Source: Actinomycetota bacterium
Lineage (GTDB): Bacteria > Actinomycetota > Nitriliruptoria > Euzebyales > Egibacteraceae
DNA length: 15,804 bases
Assembly (NCBI GenBank): GCA_019347785.1
Contig: JAHWKQ010000024.1
Location: 1-15,804, forward strand
Direction: 5' to 3'
The notes beneath the pieces were generated by a model that saw only the letters and a list, made by a program, of their open reading frames with translations, was not told where the DNA came from and made no database searches. Made by a program: the position numbers and the translations under genes. Shown here one piece after another: positions 8,648 through 15,804 of the stretch; positions within the stretch are counted from its first letter, which is position 1; each line of letters starts with the position of its first letter.

Positions 8648-10237
8648 ATGGCTGAGGCCGGCACCACCCACGACGGCACCATCCACGAGCTGGACAGGCT
8701 CGCCCGGGGCGGGACCCTGAACCTGGCCGGTGGCGCGTGCAAGGCGGCGGCCGGCCTCGTGCTGGTCCTGGTGGTCACCCGCGGCCTGGGGGCCGGCGGC
8801 GCCGGGGTGTTCTTCGAGGCCGTCGCCGTGTTCATGATCCTGTCGAACACCGCGGAGCTCGGTGCGGACACCGGGCTCGTGCGCTTCGTCTCCGGGACGG
8901 TGGCGCTGGGCAGGGTCCGAGACCTGCGGGGCCTGCTGGCGGCGGCCCTGTGGCCGGTTGCCCTGGTCGGCGCCGTCATGGCCGTGGGGGTCTTCGCCGC
9001 CGCCGGGGTCCTCGGCGGGGTCTTCACCCACGGGTCCGGTGCCGGGGAGGTCGCCGCCTACCTGCGGACCTTCGCCGTCTTCGTACCCGTCGCGGCCGTC
9101 GTCACGGTCCTGCTGGCGGGCACGCGGGGGTTCGGGGTGAGCCTGCCGCTGGTCGCCGTCCAGGAGGTCGGGATCCCCCTGCTGCGCCTGCTGCTCGTGG
9201 CGCTGGTCGTCGCGGGCGGGCTCGGGAGCACGGCCGTGGCGCTCGGCTGGGCCGTCCCCCTGCTGCTCGGCCTGGCGCCCGCCGCCTGGGCGACGCGGCG
9301 CCTGCTCGTTCGGGCCGAGGGTCGGTCCGCCGCGCCCCCGCGCCCGTCACGAGTGGTGGCCCGCGAGTTCTGGCGGTTCGCGGCGCCACGTGGCGCCGCC
9401 GCGTTCGTGCAGATCACGATCCTGTGGGTGGACGTGCTGCTCGTCGGTGCGCTGGCCGGGGCCCGGGCCGCCGGGATCTACGCGGCCGCGAGCCGGGCCG
9501 CGATCCTCGGGACGCTGGCGCTGGAGGCGGTGCGCGTCACCATCGCCCCGCAGATCAGCGGGCTGCTCGCGCGGGGAGCGCGCGGGACCGCGCAGGTCGT
9601 GTACCAGACGGCCACCTGGTGGCTGGTGGCGATGTCGTGGCCGCTGTACCTCACCCTGGCGTTGTTCCCGGAACTGCCCCTGAGCGTCTTCGGCCCGGGC
9701 TTCGAGCAGGGCGCGGCGGCGCTGACGATCCTGGCGCTGGGCATGCTGGTCAACCTGGGCACCGGCAACAACACCACGGTGCTGCTCATGGGTGGTCGCA
9801 GCTCGTGGGCGCTGGCCAACAGCGCGGCCGCCCTGTCCACCAACGTCGTGCTCAACGTCGCGCTCATCCCGCGCTTCGGGATCGCCGGCGCGGCGTTCGC
9901 CTGGGTCGTCAGCATCGCCGTGGAGAACGTCGCCGCGTCGCTGCAGCTGCAGCGGTTCATGGGCCTGCGCCCGCTCGGCGGGGGATACGGCGTCGTGACG
10001 CTGTCGGCCACCGTGGCGTTCGGCGCGCTGGGGCTGGTGGCCCGCACGCTCGCCGCCCCGTCCTGGCCGCTGCTGGCGCTGGTCGTGGCGGCCGGGTGCG
10101 GCCTGCACGCAGGGGTCCTGTGGCGCTACCGGGAGCTGTTGCGCCTGCGCGCGCTGGCGGCTCTCGTGCGACGGCGGGCGCCGGGCGGCGGACCGGCGGA
10201 GGTCACCGCCGCGACGCGCACGGGGGTGTCGGGGTGA
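8648..10237 (+). CDS. Wzx-type polysaccharide flippase
   Basis: This 529-residue integral membrane protein of the MATE/MOP superfamily has about 14 hydrophobic helices spread along the whole length. It would flip undecaprenyl-linked repeat units across the membrane. The N-terminal segment RGGTLNLAGGACKAAAGLVL followed by RGLGAGGAGVFFEAVAV is typical of the polysaccharide-biosynthesis family (glycine-rich first helix pair). The second half repeats the pattern, e.g. SVFGPGFEQGAAALTILALG and NVVLNVALIPRFGIAGAAFA, the latter strongly family-like. The C-terminal 40 residues are a basic, non-membrane tail. The ATG at 8648 is only six bases after the previous stop. The TGA overlaps the sulfotransferase GTG by four bases. 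Confidence 0.9.
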   Translation: MAEAGTTHDGTIHELDRLARGGTLNLAGGACKAAAGLVLVLVVTRGLGAGGAGVFFEAVAVFMILSNTAELGADTGLVRFVSGTVALGRVRDLRGLLAAALWPVALVGAVMAVGVFAAAGVLGGVFTHGSGAGEVAAYLRTFAVFVPVAAVVTVLLAGTRGFGVSLPLVAVQEVGIPLLRLLLVALVVAGGLGSTAVALGWAVPLLLGLAPAAWATRRLLVRAEGRSAAPPRPSRVVAREFWRFAAPRGAAAFVQITILWVDVLLVGALAGARAAGIYAAASRAAILGTLALEAVRVTIAPQISGLLARGARGTAQVVYQTATWWLVAMSWPLYLTLALFPELPLSVFGPGFEQGAAALTILALGMLVNLGTGNNTTVLLMGGRSSWALANSAAALSTNVVLNVALIPRFGIAGAAFAWVVSIAVENVAASLQLQRFMGLRPLGGGYGVVTLSATVAFGALGLVARTLAAPSWPLLALVVAAGCGLHAGVLWRYRELLRLRALAALVRRRAPGGGPAEVTAATRTGVSG

Positions 10238-11130
10238 CCGCGTTGACCGAGCGGGCCAACGCCGCGCTCCCCGAGGGGCTCAAGGCCCGCGTCAAGCGGG
10301 GGCTGCGGGCCTACGGCGTCGCGACGGCCGGTGTGCGCTCGCTGCCGGACTTCCTCGTGATCGGCGCCAAGCGCGGCGGCACGACGTCGCTGTACCGCAA
10401 CCTTGTCGGGCACCCGGACGTGCTGCCGCTGATGCCCTCTCGGGAGAGGATCAAGGGCCCGCACTACTTCGACACCCGCTACCACCTGGGCCACGACTGG
10501 TACCGCTCGCACTTCCCGACCGTCGTGGAGCGGCGCGGCCGCGAGGTCGTGTCCGGTCGGCGCGTCGTCACCGGGGAATCCAGTCCCTACTACCTGTTCC
10601 ACCCCCACGCGGCGCGCCGGGCGCATGCGCTCGTGCCGTCGGGCAAGGTTGTGGTCCTGCTGCGCAACCCGGTCGACCGGGCGTACTCGCACTGGAAGGA
10701 GCGCACGCATCACGGCGTGGAGACGCTGGGCTTCGAGGCGGCCATCGACGCCGAGCCGGAGCGGCTGCGCGGGGAGCGCGAGCGACTGCTCGTCGACGAG
10801 ACGTACTACAGCTTCGCCCACGAGCACTTCAGCTACCTCGCCCAGGGCCTGTACCTGGAACCACTGCTGGCCTGGCTGCGGCGCTACCCGCGCGAGCAGG
10901 TCCTCGTCGTGGCGAGTGAGGAGCTCTACGCGGACCTCCGGGCGGTCCTCGACCGTGTCACGGCCTTCCTGGGACTGGCGCCGCACCCGTTTGCCCGGAC
11001 CCGTCACTGGAACCACCAGCCGGCCGAGCCGATCGCCCCGGCCACCCGCGCGCGGCTGACGGCCCGCGTGGCCGAGCCGAACCGCCGTCTGGCCGCGTGC
11101 CTCGACCTGGACCTGCCGTGGGCGTCGTAG
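10234..11130 (+). CDS. PAPS-dependent sulfotransferase
   Basis: This 298-residue cytosolic-type sulfotransferase would move a sulfate from PAPS to an acceptor, here most likely a sugar of the exported glycan. The 5'-phosphosulfate loop is GAKRGGTTSLYRNL with K46 and TTS at 50-52. The 3'-phosphate site is LLRNPVDRAYSHW with R144 and S152, where the family usually has RDPxxRxxS; Asp to Asn is a mild variation. Downstream, QGLYLEPLLAWLRRYPREQV and VVASEELYADLRAVLDRVTAFLGL are the usual C-terminal blocks of heparan/chondroitin-type and NodH-like enzymes. There is no signal peptide or membrane helix. The GTG start at 10234 overlaps the flippase stop, so it is coupled to glycan export genes. Acceptor specificity is not visible. 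Lipid or small-molecule acceptors are alternatives. Confidence 0.9.
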   Translation: MTALTERANAALPEGLKARVKRGLRAYGVATAGVRSLPDFLVIGAKRGGTTSLYRNLVGHPDVLPLMPSRERIKGPHYFDTRYHLGHDWYRSHFPTVVERRGREVVSGRRVVTGESSPYYLFHPHAARRAHALVPSGKVVVLLRNPVDRAYSHWKERTHHGVETLGFEAAIDAEPERLRGERERLLVDETYYSFAHEHFSYLAQGLYLEPLLAWLRRYPREQVLVVASEELYADLRAVLDRVTAFLGLAPHPFARTRHWNHQPAEPIAPATRARLTARVAEPNRRLAACLDLDLPWAS

Positions 11131-12407
11131 CCGCCCCGCCCCGGCTGCCCGAGAAGGGCGGCGAGGTCGCCTGGCTGGCGTCGCTGCTGTGCCGGGAGCC
11201 CGCGCGCCCCATCGTCGGCGCGGCGCGCCCGGCCGGGCAGCGGGTGCTGGACGAGTTCGTCGTCCTGCCGGCACAGGGCCGCCCCCGCTACCTGGTCCCG
11301 CCCGGACGGCGGGCGGCCAGCGCGGCCCTGCGCGGCTACAACCGCCTGCGCCGCCCCCACGTGCGCGCCGCGCGGGCCGTGCTGGCGGCGGGCCTGCGGC
11401 CCGGGCTGCTGCAACGGCTGTCGGGCCTGCGGGTGGCGCTGTGCGTGCCCCACGACGCCTCGCCGGGGTCGGCCGAGGCGGCCACGCTGCCCGGCGCGCT
11501 GCGAAAGATGCTCCAGGCGCCCGAGCTGGTCGTGGCCGCCGGGCTGGGCGGCGCCGAGCCGAACCGCAAGCCGGTCCTGCAGTTGCTCGACCCCCAGGGT
11601 GGGATCCGGGGGTTCGCGAAGGTCGGGTGGAACGACTACACGCGCACGCACGTCGAGAACGAGGTGGCGGCGCTGGAGCGGCTCACCGCCGAGCCGCCCC
11701 GATGCTTCGGGACGCCCTCGCTCGTCGCCGCGGGCCGGTGGCACGGCCTGCGCGTCTGCGTCTCCTCCCCGCTGCCGCCCGAGGTGCGACCCTACGCGGC
11801 GGCCACCGGGCCTCCTCCTCTGTCGGTCACGCGCGAGATCGCCGGCCGCGGCGAGCCCGAGCGTGGCGCCCTGGCGGCCAGCCGCTACTGGCGGCAGCTG
11901 CGCGGTCGTCTCGCCGCGGCCCCGCTCGACGGGCGACGCCGGCGGGTGGTCGACGCGTGCATGCACGACCTCGCCGACCGGGCCGGCGCCGTGCAGATGG
12001 GCTTCGGCGCCTGGCACGGCGACTGGTCGCCGTGGAACATGGGGTGGGTCGGGTCCCGGCTGCACGTGTGGGACTGGGAGCACAGCGCCCCGTGCGTGCC
12101 GCTGGGGTTCGACCTGCTGCACTTCGACTTCCAGGTCGCCTTCGAGCTGCGGGGCCGTCGCCTCGACCAGGCCGTCTCCCGGGTCGCCGCCCGGGGGCCG
12201 GATCAGCTGGCGCGGCTCGGCGTCACCGCCGACGCGCGGCCCCCCACGGTGATGCTGTACCTGCTGGAGCTGCTGTGCCGCTCCGACGAGGGGATGCGCG
12301 CCGGGGTCGGCCGCGACGCCCGCTTCTATCCCTCCGTGCTCGACGCGCTGGAGGCGCTGTCGCGCACCGGCCCGTCGGCGCGCTCGTGGGGCCGGTCGGG
12401 GATGTGA
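11118..12407 (+). CDS. Phosphotransferase/kinase of the APH (aminoglycoside phosphotransferase) fold
   Basis: This protein of about 429 residues has a C-terminal half bearing kinase-like motifs. A candidate ATP-binding Lys lies in GFAKVGWNDYT (K168) and its partner Glu in HVENEVAALERL (E182). The catalytic loop is WHGDWSPWNM (H300, D302, N307), and the metal-binding Asp is in VWDWEHSAP (D319) followed by LGFDLLHFDF. This pattern is typical of APH/choline-kinase-like enzymes that phosphorylate small molecules or sugars. The N-terminal 150 residues show no family I recognise. Start choice is uncertain: GTG 11118 gives a 13-base overlap with the sulfotransferase, GTG 11097 a 34-base overlap, and neither has a clear ribosome binding site. 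As last gene of the operon after the sulfotransferase, a role in modifying the glycan or its precursor is inferred, not shown. Confidence 0.75.
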   Translation: MGVVAAPPRLPEKGGEVAWLASLLCREPARPIVGAARPAGQRVLDEFVVLPAQGRPRYLVPPGRRAASAALRGYNRLRRPHVRAARAVLAAGLRPGLLQRLSGLRVALCVPHDASPGSAEAATLPGALRKMLQAPELVVAAGLGGAEPNRKPVLQLLDPQGGIRGFAKVGWNDYTRTHVENEVAALERLTAEPPRCFGTPSLVAAGRWHGLRVCVSSPLPPEVRPYAAATGPPPLSVTREIAGRGEPERGALAASRYWRQLRGRLAAAPLDGRRRRVVDACMHDLADRAGAVQMGFGAWHGDWSPWNMGWVGSRLHVWDWEHSAPCVPLGFDLLHFDFQVAFELRGRRLDQAVSRVAARGPDQLARLGVTADARPPTVMLYLLELLCRSDEGMRAGVGRDARFYPSVLDALEALSRTGPSARSWGRSGM

Positions 12408-12426
12408 AGCGTGTCGGTGTCCCCGC

Positions 12427-12951
12427 TCACCCGGCGAGGACGAGCCGGGATACGAGCCCGGCGAAGCGGGTCACGGCGTCCTGGCCGGTCTGGCCCTGCG
12501 CGGCCAGCAGGTAGCGGGTCGGATCCGCGACGGCCTCGTCGAGCAGCTCGCGCAGGGCCGGCCACTCCTCGGCCAGGGCGATGTGGCCGGTCGGTCGCAT
12601 CCTGCGCGCGAAGCGGCGCTGGTGGTCGTCGACGTGCTCGCCGAGGCGGCGCCGCCGCGGGACGACGATCGGGCGGCGCCCCGCGCTGCGGGCGTCCATG
12701 ATCGTCGCCGGCCCGCCGTGACAGACGACGACGGCCGCCCGCCGCAGGTGCTCCTCGAGCTCGGCGTAGCCCAGGTACGTCCGCCACTCGGCGTGACGCG
12801 GAAGCCGGGAGGTGCCGGTCTGCATGACGCACCGCACGGTCCCCGGGGCCAGGGCCGCGAACCACTCGTCGACCCATCCCACCAGCCGATCGAACGGATG
12901 GTGGTCGGTGCCGACGGTGACCAGGACGAGCGGGGCTCCGAGGTCGCTCAC
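12427..12951 (-). CDS. Alg13-like glycosyltransferase subunit (GT28 C-terminal type)
   Basis: This 174-residue protein is the nucleotide-sugar-binding half of a split GT-B glycosyltransferase, comparable with Alg13, PssE or EpsF. The N-terminal LVLVTVGTDHHPFDRLV is the family signature. The donor-binding region is VVVCHGGPATIMDARSAGRR followed by PIVVPRRRRLGEHVDDHQ. There is no membrane helix, so it should be held at the membrane by the Alg14-like partner encoded just upstream. Start GTG at 12951 overlaps the partner's TGA by four bases, so synthesis of the two halves is coupled. The gene converges with the kinase gene, with only 19 bases (12408-12426) between the stops and no obvious terminator hairpin there. 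The sugar is unknown; by family GlcNAc, GlcA or galactose are candidates. Confidence 0.9.
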   Translation of the reverse strand: MSDLGAPLVLVTVGTDHHPFDRLVGWVDEWFAALAPGTVRCVMQTGTSRLPRHAEWRTYLGYAELEEHLRRAAVVVCHGGPATIMDARSAGRRPIVVPRRRRLGEHVDDHQRRFARRMRPTGHIALAEEWPALRELLDEAVADPTRYLLAAQGQTGQDAVTRFAGLVSRLVLAG

Positions 12952-13484
12952 AGCAGGGTGCCGATTACGTGGCCCTTTGGGTACAGCCGGCGCTGCTCGT
13001 CCCACTGCAGCAGGAACAGGTCGCTCAACGGGTAGCACAGGCGCCCCGTCAGGGTCCGCGAGTCGATGCGGTCGTACACCTCGACGTAGACGGTCTTGAT
13101 GCCCAGCAGGCGTGCGCTGAGGAAGAACGGGAACGCCACGCCGGCGCCGCTGGACACGACCACGTCGGGGCGGTGGTCGCGCAGCACCCGCCAGCTCAGC
13201 CACAGGTTGCGCAGCAGGTTCGGCAGGTTCCTGGTCGTGGGGTGGTAGGCCCACACGACGTCCTCGTCGCCCACCAGCGACTCGCTGTCGGGCTTGCGGA
13301 ACGTCACCCAGACGCGCTCGTGCTCCCCCCACCACGGGCGCAGCCGGTACAGCTGCGCCAGATGGCCGCCGGGCGAGCAGACCAGGGCAAGCTTGATGCG
13401 GGCGCCGGCCGCGGCCCGGTCATACCCCTCCCGCGCCCGCGCGGCGGCCGCCTCCGACGGCAGCGCGCCCCGGGGCCGAGGCAT
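12948..13484 (-). CDS. Alg14-like membrane-anchoring glycosyltransferase subunit
   Basis: This 178-residue protein is the acceptor-side/anchor half of the split glycosyltransferase, like Alg14, PssD or EpsE. The signature ALVCSPGGHLAQLYRL starts near residue 33 (SPGGH at 37-41). The later block is DVVVSSGAGVAFPFFLSARL with GIKTVYVEVYDRIDSRTLTG, and the protein ends in a typical DLFLLQWDEQRRLYPKG. The hydrophobic stretch around 115-130 probably associates with the membrane. The ATG at 13484 is chosen because GGGAGG (13495-13500) lies ten bases before it. An in-frame ATG at 13505 has no such site. The N-terminal 28 residues are Ala/Arg-rich and atypical. It lies 35 bases after the propeller-PA14 gene on the same strand. 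Confidence 0.9.
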   Translation of the reverse strand: MPRPRGALPSEAAAARAREGYDRAAAGARIKLALVCSPGGHLAQLYRLRPWWGEHERVWVTFRKPDSESLVGDEDVVWAYHPTTRNLPNLLRNLWLSWRVLRDHRPDVVVSSGAGVAFPFFLSARLLGIKTVYVEVYDRIDSRTLTGRLCYPLSDLFLLQWDEQRRLYPKGHVIGTLL

Positions 13485-13494
13485 CGACACGACG

Positions 13495-13500
13495 CCTCCC
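13495..13500 (-). promoter_or_regulatory. Ribosome binding site deciding the Alg14-like start
   Basis: On the minus strand GGGAGG precedes the ATG at 13484 with a ten-base spacer. It favours that start over the ATG at 13505. Confidence 0.65.
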
Positions 13501-13519
13501 GCCATGGAGCCGCCGGCGG

Positions 13520-15220
13520 CTATGGCGCCACCTGCGGATACAGGTGGTTGCGGGGGATGACCTGCCTGGCCTGGCGGTCGCTGGACCACAGCAGCCTGAT
13601 GGACGCGTCGCCGCGCGCCTCGAAGTACTGCAGCCGGATGTTGTGCAGCTGGCCGGCCTGCAGGCGGATCCGCCCGCGCCGTCTGCGCAGTCCCCCCCTC
13701 GTCCAGTCGTTGATGATGCGCCGGCCGTCGACCCACAGGCGCACGCCGTCGTCGGAGACGGTGTGGAAGGTGTAGACGCCCGAGAAGCGCGGCTGCACCT
13801 TGCCGGTCCAGCGAACCGAGAAGGTGTTCCTGCCCACGGGCGGGTCGATGTCGGCCGCGGGCCGGTTCGGCCCCCTGCGCCCCCAGTCGAAGTCGACCGT
13901 CTGGTCGGTGCTGATCCAGCGCAGGTCCTGCAGGCGCCGGTCGTCGAAGTAGCGCCCGTACAGGCCTGCTCCGGGCCGGGAGGCCACCGGCGACAGGCGG
14001 GCGAAGCCGCCCACACGGCCCTGTCCGACCCGGTAGACGTCGCCGCCGTACCACAGCCGGCCGTCGGGCGCGCCGTGGATGGCCCAGGCGCCCATGGGCC
14101 CGGCGGAGTCGCGGTAGAACGGCAGCAGGGCGTCGCCGTTGGCCATGTCCAGCGCGCCGACGTGGTTGCGCTGGTGGTAGACGCGGTCGCCGTCCTCGAT
14201 CACCCCGGGGCTCTCGAAGTGCCCGCCGAAGTACAGCGTGTCGCCGACCACCTCGCTGGACTGCAGGTTGCCGTCGGCCCAGTACGACTTCACCAGCCGT
14301 CCGTCCCGCGCGTCGCGCACCTCCAGGCGGTGCGGTCCTCCACCCGCGTAGACGCGCGTGTTCGTCGACGACACCGTGTACACGTAGTTGCCGTCCCAGC
14401 CGTTGCGCCAGCCCGGCAGCAGCGCGCCGGTGTCGTCGTTCACGACGGCGAGCTGGTTGGTGCCGGGCGTGTTGTTGACCTCGGGGAAGATGCCGCCGAT
14501 GTAGACGCGCGTGCCCTGCGGCGGGATGCTCAGGTCGCGGACGCCGGCGCCCTGCGCCGCCGGCCGCCAGTCCCCGTCCAGGGCGCCGGTGTCGGTGTCC
14601 ACCCGGGCCAGCCCGTAGCGGCGGCGCTGCGTGCCGTCGCGGCTGGTGATGTGGCTGAAGTCCCCGCCCATGTACAGGTCGTCGCCGCGCACGGTCAGCG
14701 CCGCCACCATGACGTCGCGGTTGACCCTGATCGTGTCGGCCTTCCAGTTCGGCACCAGCGCGCCGGTGCCCGGGTCCAGGGCGACCAGGCCCGAGGTGCC
14801 CGGCTGTCCGTTGACCTCGGTGAACCTGCCGCCCACGAACAGCCTGGCGCCGTCGGTGGCCAGGGACCGCACCTCCCCGTCCAGCCGCGGGGAGAAGCCG
14901 GCGACGGGGGCGCCGGACGAGGCGTCGAACGCGGCCAGGTACGGCTGGGAGACCGGGTCGGCCCACCGGCCGGACTTGACCCCGGTGAAGTCACCGCCGA
15001 CGTAGACCACCCCGCCGATCTGCTCGATGGCCCGCACCCAGCCCCCGGTGGTCTGACCGGTCGCGTCGGCGTCGATGTCAAGCCTCGACCACTCCCCGAC
15101 CGCCCACGCGGCCGGGGTCCAGGCCGCGCCCAGGACGACGACGAGCAGGGCCACCAGCGCGGCCCGCCCCGCGCCCGGCCCCCGCCGACGCCGTGCCGAC
15201 CGCCACAGTCCATGCACCAT
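13520..15220 (-). CDS. Secreted beta-propeller protein with C-terminal PA14 domain
   Basis: This 566-residue exported protein has an Arg-rich n-region, a hydrophobic core at about 20-33 and a likely signal peptidase site after AWA (residue 40). Residues of about 50-410 hold seven copies of a strand motif: VYVGGDFTGV, LFVGGRFTEV, LYMGGDFSHI, VYIGGIFPEV, VYAGGGPH, LYFGGHFESP and LWYGGDVYRV. Several are followed by a D-x-GTGALxPxW turn, so a seven-bladed propeller of the PQQ/delta-60 type is likely. Residues of about 418-566 form a PA14 domain (LYGRYFDD, FSGVYTFHTVSDDGVRLWVDG, IRLLWSS), usually carbohydrate-binding. No catalytic motif or cell-wall anchor is seen. The ATG at 15220 is chosen because the predicted promoter lies inside the longer open frame reaching 15331. 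Role in binding or organising the exported glycan is inferred. Confidence 0.85.
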   Translation of the reverse strand: MVHGLWRSARRRRGPGAGRAALVALLVVVLGAAWTPAAWAVGEWSRLDIDADATGQTTGGWVRAIEQIGGVVYVGGDFTGVKSGRWADPVSQPYLAAFDASSGAPVAGFSPRLDGEVRSLATDGARLFVGGRFTEVNGQPGTSGLVALDPGTGALVPNWKADTIRVNRDVMVAALTVRGDDLYMGGDFSHITSRDGTQRRRYGLARVDTDTGALDGDWRPAAQGAGVRDLSIPPQGTRVYIGGIFPEVNNTPGTNQLAVVNDDTGALLPGWRNGWDGNYVYTVSSTNTRVYAGGGPHRLEVRDARDGRLVKSYWADGNLQSSEVVGDTLYFGGHFESPGVIEDGDRVYHQRNHVGALDMANGDALLPFYRDSAGPMGAWAIHGAPDGRLWYGGDVYRVGQGRVGGFARLSPVASRPGAGLYGRYFDDRRLQDLRWISTDQTVDFDWGRRGPNRPAADIDPPVGRNTFSVRWTGKVQPRFSGVYTFHTVSDDGVRLWVDGRRIINDWTRGGLRRRRGRIRLQAGQLHNIRLQYFEARGDASIRLLWSSDRQARQVIPRNHLYPQVAP

Positions 15221-15285
15221 CCCACGCCCCCGCGAATCGAAGAGGGCGGGCCGCTCTCCCGTCGCAATGACCCGCCGCAAGAGAA

Positions 15286-15314
15286 ATCTAACAGAAAGTA
15301 GTAAAGGTCGGCAA
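15286..15314 (-). promoter_or_regulatory. Candidate sigma-70-type promoter for the propeller-PA14 gene
   Basis: Read on the minus strand, the -35 is TTGCCG (15314-15309), the spacer is exactly 17 bp and the -10 is TTAGAT (15291-15286), all in an AT-rich island. Transcription would begin near 15279, leaving a leader of about 60 bases before the ATG at 15220. The spacer holds CCTTTAC (15307-15301). Confidence 0.6.
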
Positions 15315-15326
15315 GCGCGCTGCCGA
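15308..15326. promoter_or_regulatory. Inverted repeat over the -35 box, possible operator
   Basis: TCGGCA and TGCCGA (perfect 6-bp arms) flank AGCGCGC, giving a 19-bp palindrome that covers the minus-strand -35 hexamer. Such a site could bind a dimeric repressor or activator. No T-run follows on either strand, so a terminator is less likely. Confidence 0.35.
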
Positions 15327-15371
15327 TACAAGCCTGTTTGCCACGATGTGGGAGGTCTTGTCGGGTCGGCG

Positions 15372-15804
15372 CTAGGTGGGGGCGGACGGGCCCATGTCGG
15401 TCACCGGCCAGGCGACGGCCTCTCCCCGCGCGCCGAGCTCGTACACCCCGACGCGCAGCCGGAACGACACCCCCAGACTGCGCCGCTGCGACGTGTACCG
15501 GCGTATCGCCGCCTGCTTCGCCGCCCACTGGCGAACGGTCAACGGACACGCGGCCCATTCGACGGCGGACCGCGCGGGCGACGGCGGGGCTCTGTGATCC
15601 CCGGCGTGCCGGGCGCGTCCGGCCAGGGTGAACACCGCGAGGTCGAGCAGGCCCCGGGCCGGCGTCCTGGTGCGGCCGTGGCGCCGGCGGCCCATCAGGT
15701 GGGAGACGGCGTAGGGCTGCTCCCGGTACAGCCCAAGCTGCGACCGGCCGTCGGCCCGGTCCAGCACGAGGCTGGTGAGCCACTCGTGGTCGGGGTTGGT
15801 CAGC
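15372..15804 (-). CDS. PIG-L/LmbE-type deacetylase, C-terminal part
   Basis: This is the C-terminal 143 residues of a probable zinc-dependent N-deacetylase of the PIG-L family. The gene runs off the right end of the window. The first visible residues LTNPDHEWLTSLVLDRADG match the family's conserved PDH segment, with His a likely metal ligand. LGLYREQPYAVSHLMGRR is the usual following block. AAKQAAIRRYTSQRRSLG fits the conserved helix near the C-terminus, and YELGARGEAVAWP is family-like. The N-terminal metal motif (typically HPDD) is outside the window, so activity cannot be judged. Members near glycan genes usually deacetylate GlcNAc-type sugars, and a role in tailoring the repeat unit is inferred. 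TAG stop at 15372-15374. The promoter region of the next gene lies 58 bases beyond. Confidence 0.75.
   Translation of the reverse strand, partial: LTNPDHEWLTSLVLDRADGRSQLGLYREQPYAVSHLMGRRRHGRTRTPARGLLDLAVFTLAGRARHAGDHRAPPSPARSAVEWAACPLTVRQWAAKQAAIRRYTSQRRSLGVSFRLRVGVYELGARGEAVAWPVTDMGPSAPT

Noticed and set aside
13544..15301. Long plus-strand open frame (585 residues) across the propeller-PA14 gene
   Set aside because: It mirrors the minus-strand gene in GC-rich DNA and has a low-complexity Ala/Val/Arg/Gln composition without any motif, while the minus strand shows clear repeats, a signal peptide and PA14.

Overview
The window is very GC-rich DNA with dense, mostly overlapping genes, GTG starts and no tRNA, rRNA, CRISPR array or insertion sequence. 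Codon use, the AcuC plus phosphatase pair and the style of the polysaccharide genes point to a high-GC actinobacterium (Actinomycetota). The exact lineage cannot be read from the sequence.

Left part (1-4589, plus strand). A MacAB-like export module comes first: the C-terminal part of an HlyD/RND-type adaptor, an ABC ATPase and an FtsX/MacB-type permease. Next come an AcuC-type class I histone-deacetylase-fold enzyme and a putative phosphatase. Most junctions are GTGA stop/start overlaps or short gaps, so this looks like one operon. A 26-bp direct repeat at the adaptor/ATPase junction appears to have moved the adaptor stop codon.

Middle part (4590-12407, plus strand). An AT-rich intergenic patch with an extended -10 promoter precedes a six-gene polysaccharide operon: GT2 glycosyltransferase, Wzz-like chain-length protein with a degenerate BY-kinase domain, Wzy/O-antigen-ligase-like polymerase, Wzx-type flippase, PAPS-dependent sulfotransferase and an aminoglycoside-phosphotransferase-fold kinase. 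The set reads as Wzx/Wzy-type export of a surface glycan that is probably sulfated and perhaps phosphorylated.

Right part (12427-15804, minus strand, convergent). From right to left these are the C-terminal part of a PIG-L/LmbE-type deacetylase (cut by the window end), a promoter region, a secreted seven-repeat beta-propeller protein with a C-terminal PA14 domain, and an Alg14-like/Alg13-like pair forming a split glycosyltransferase. These genes very likely belong to the same glycan locus: a two-subunit transferase, a sugar N-deacetylase and a secreted glycan-binding protein. No priming phosphoglycosyltransferase is in the window, so the locus probably continues to the right.

The points most worth a second look are the Wzz-like protein, whose BY-kinase domain has lost the P-loop Lys/Ser, the Walker B Asp and the tyrosine tail; the unassigned kinase next to the sulfotransferase; and the propeller-PA14 protein.
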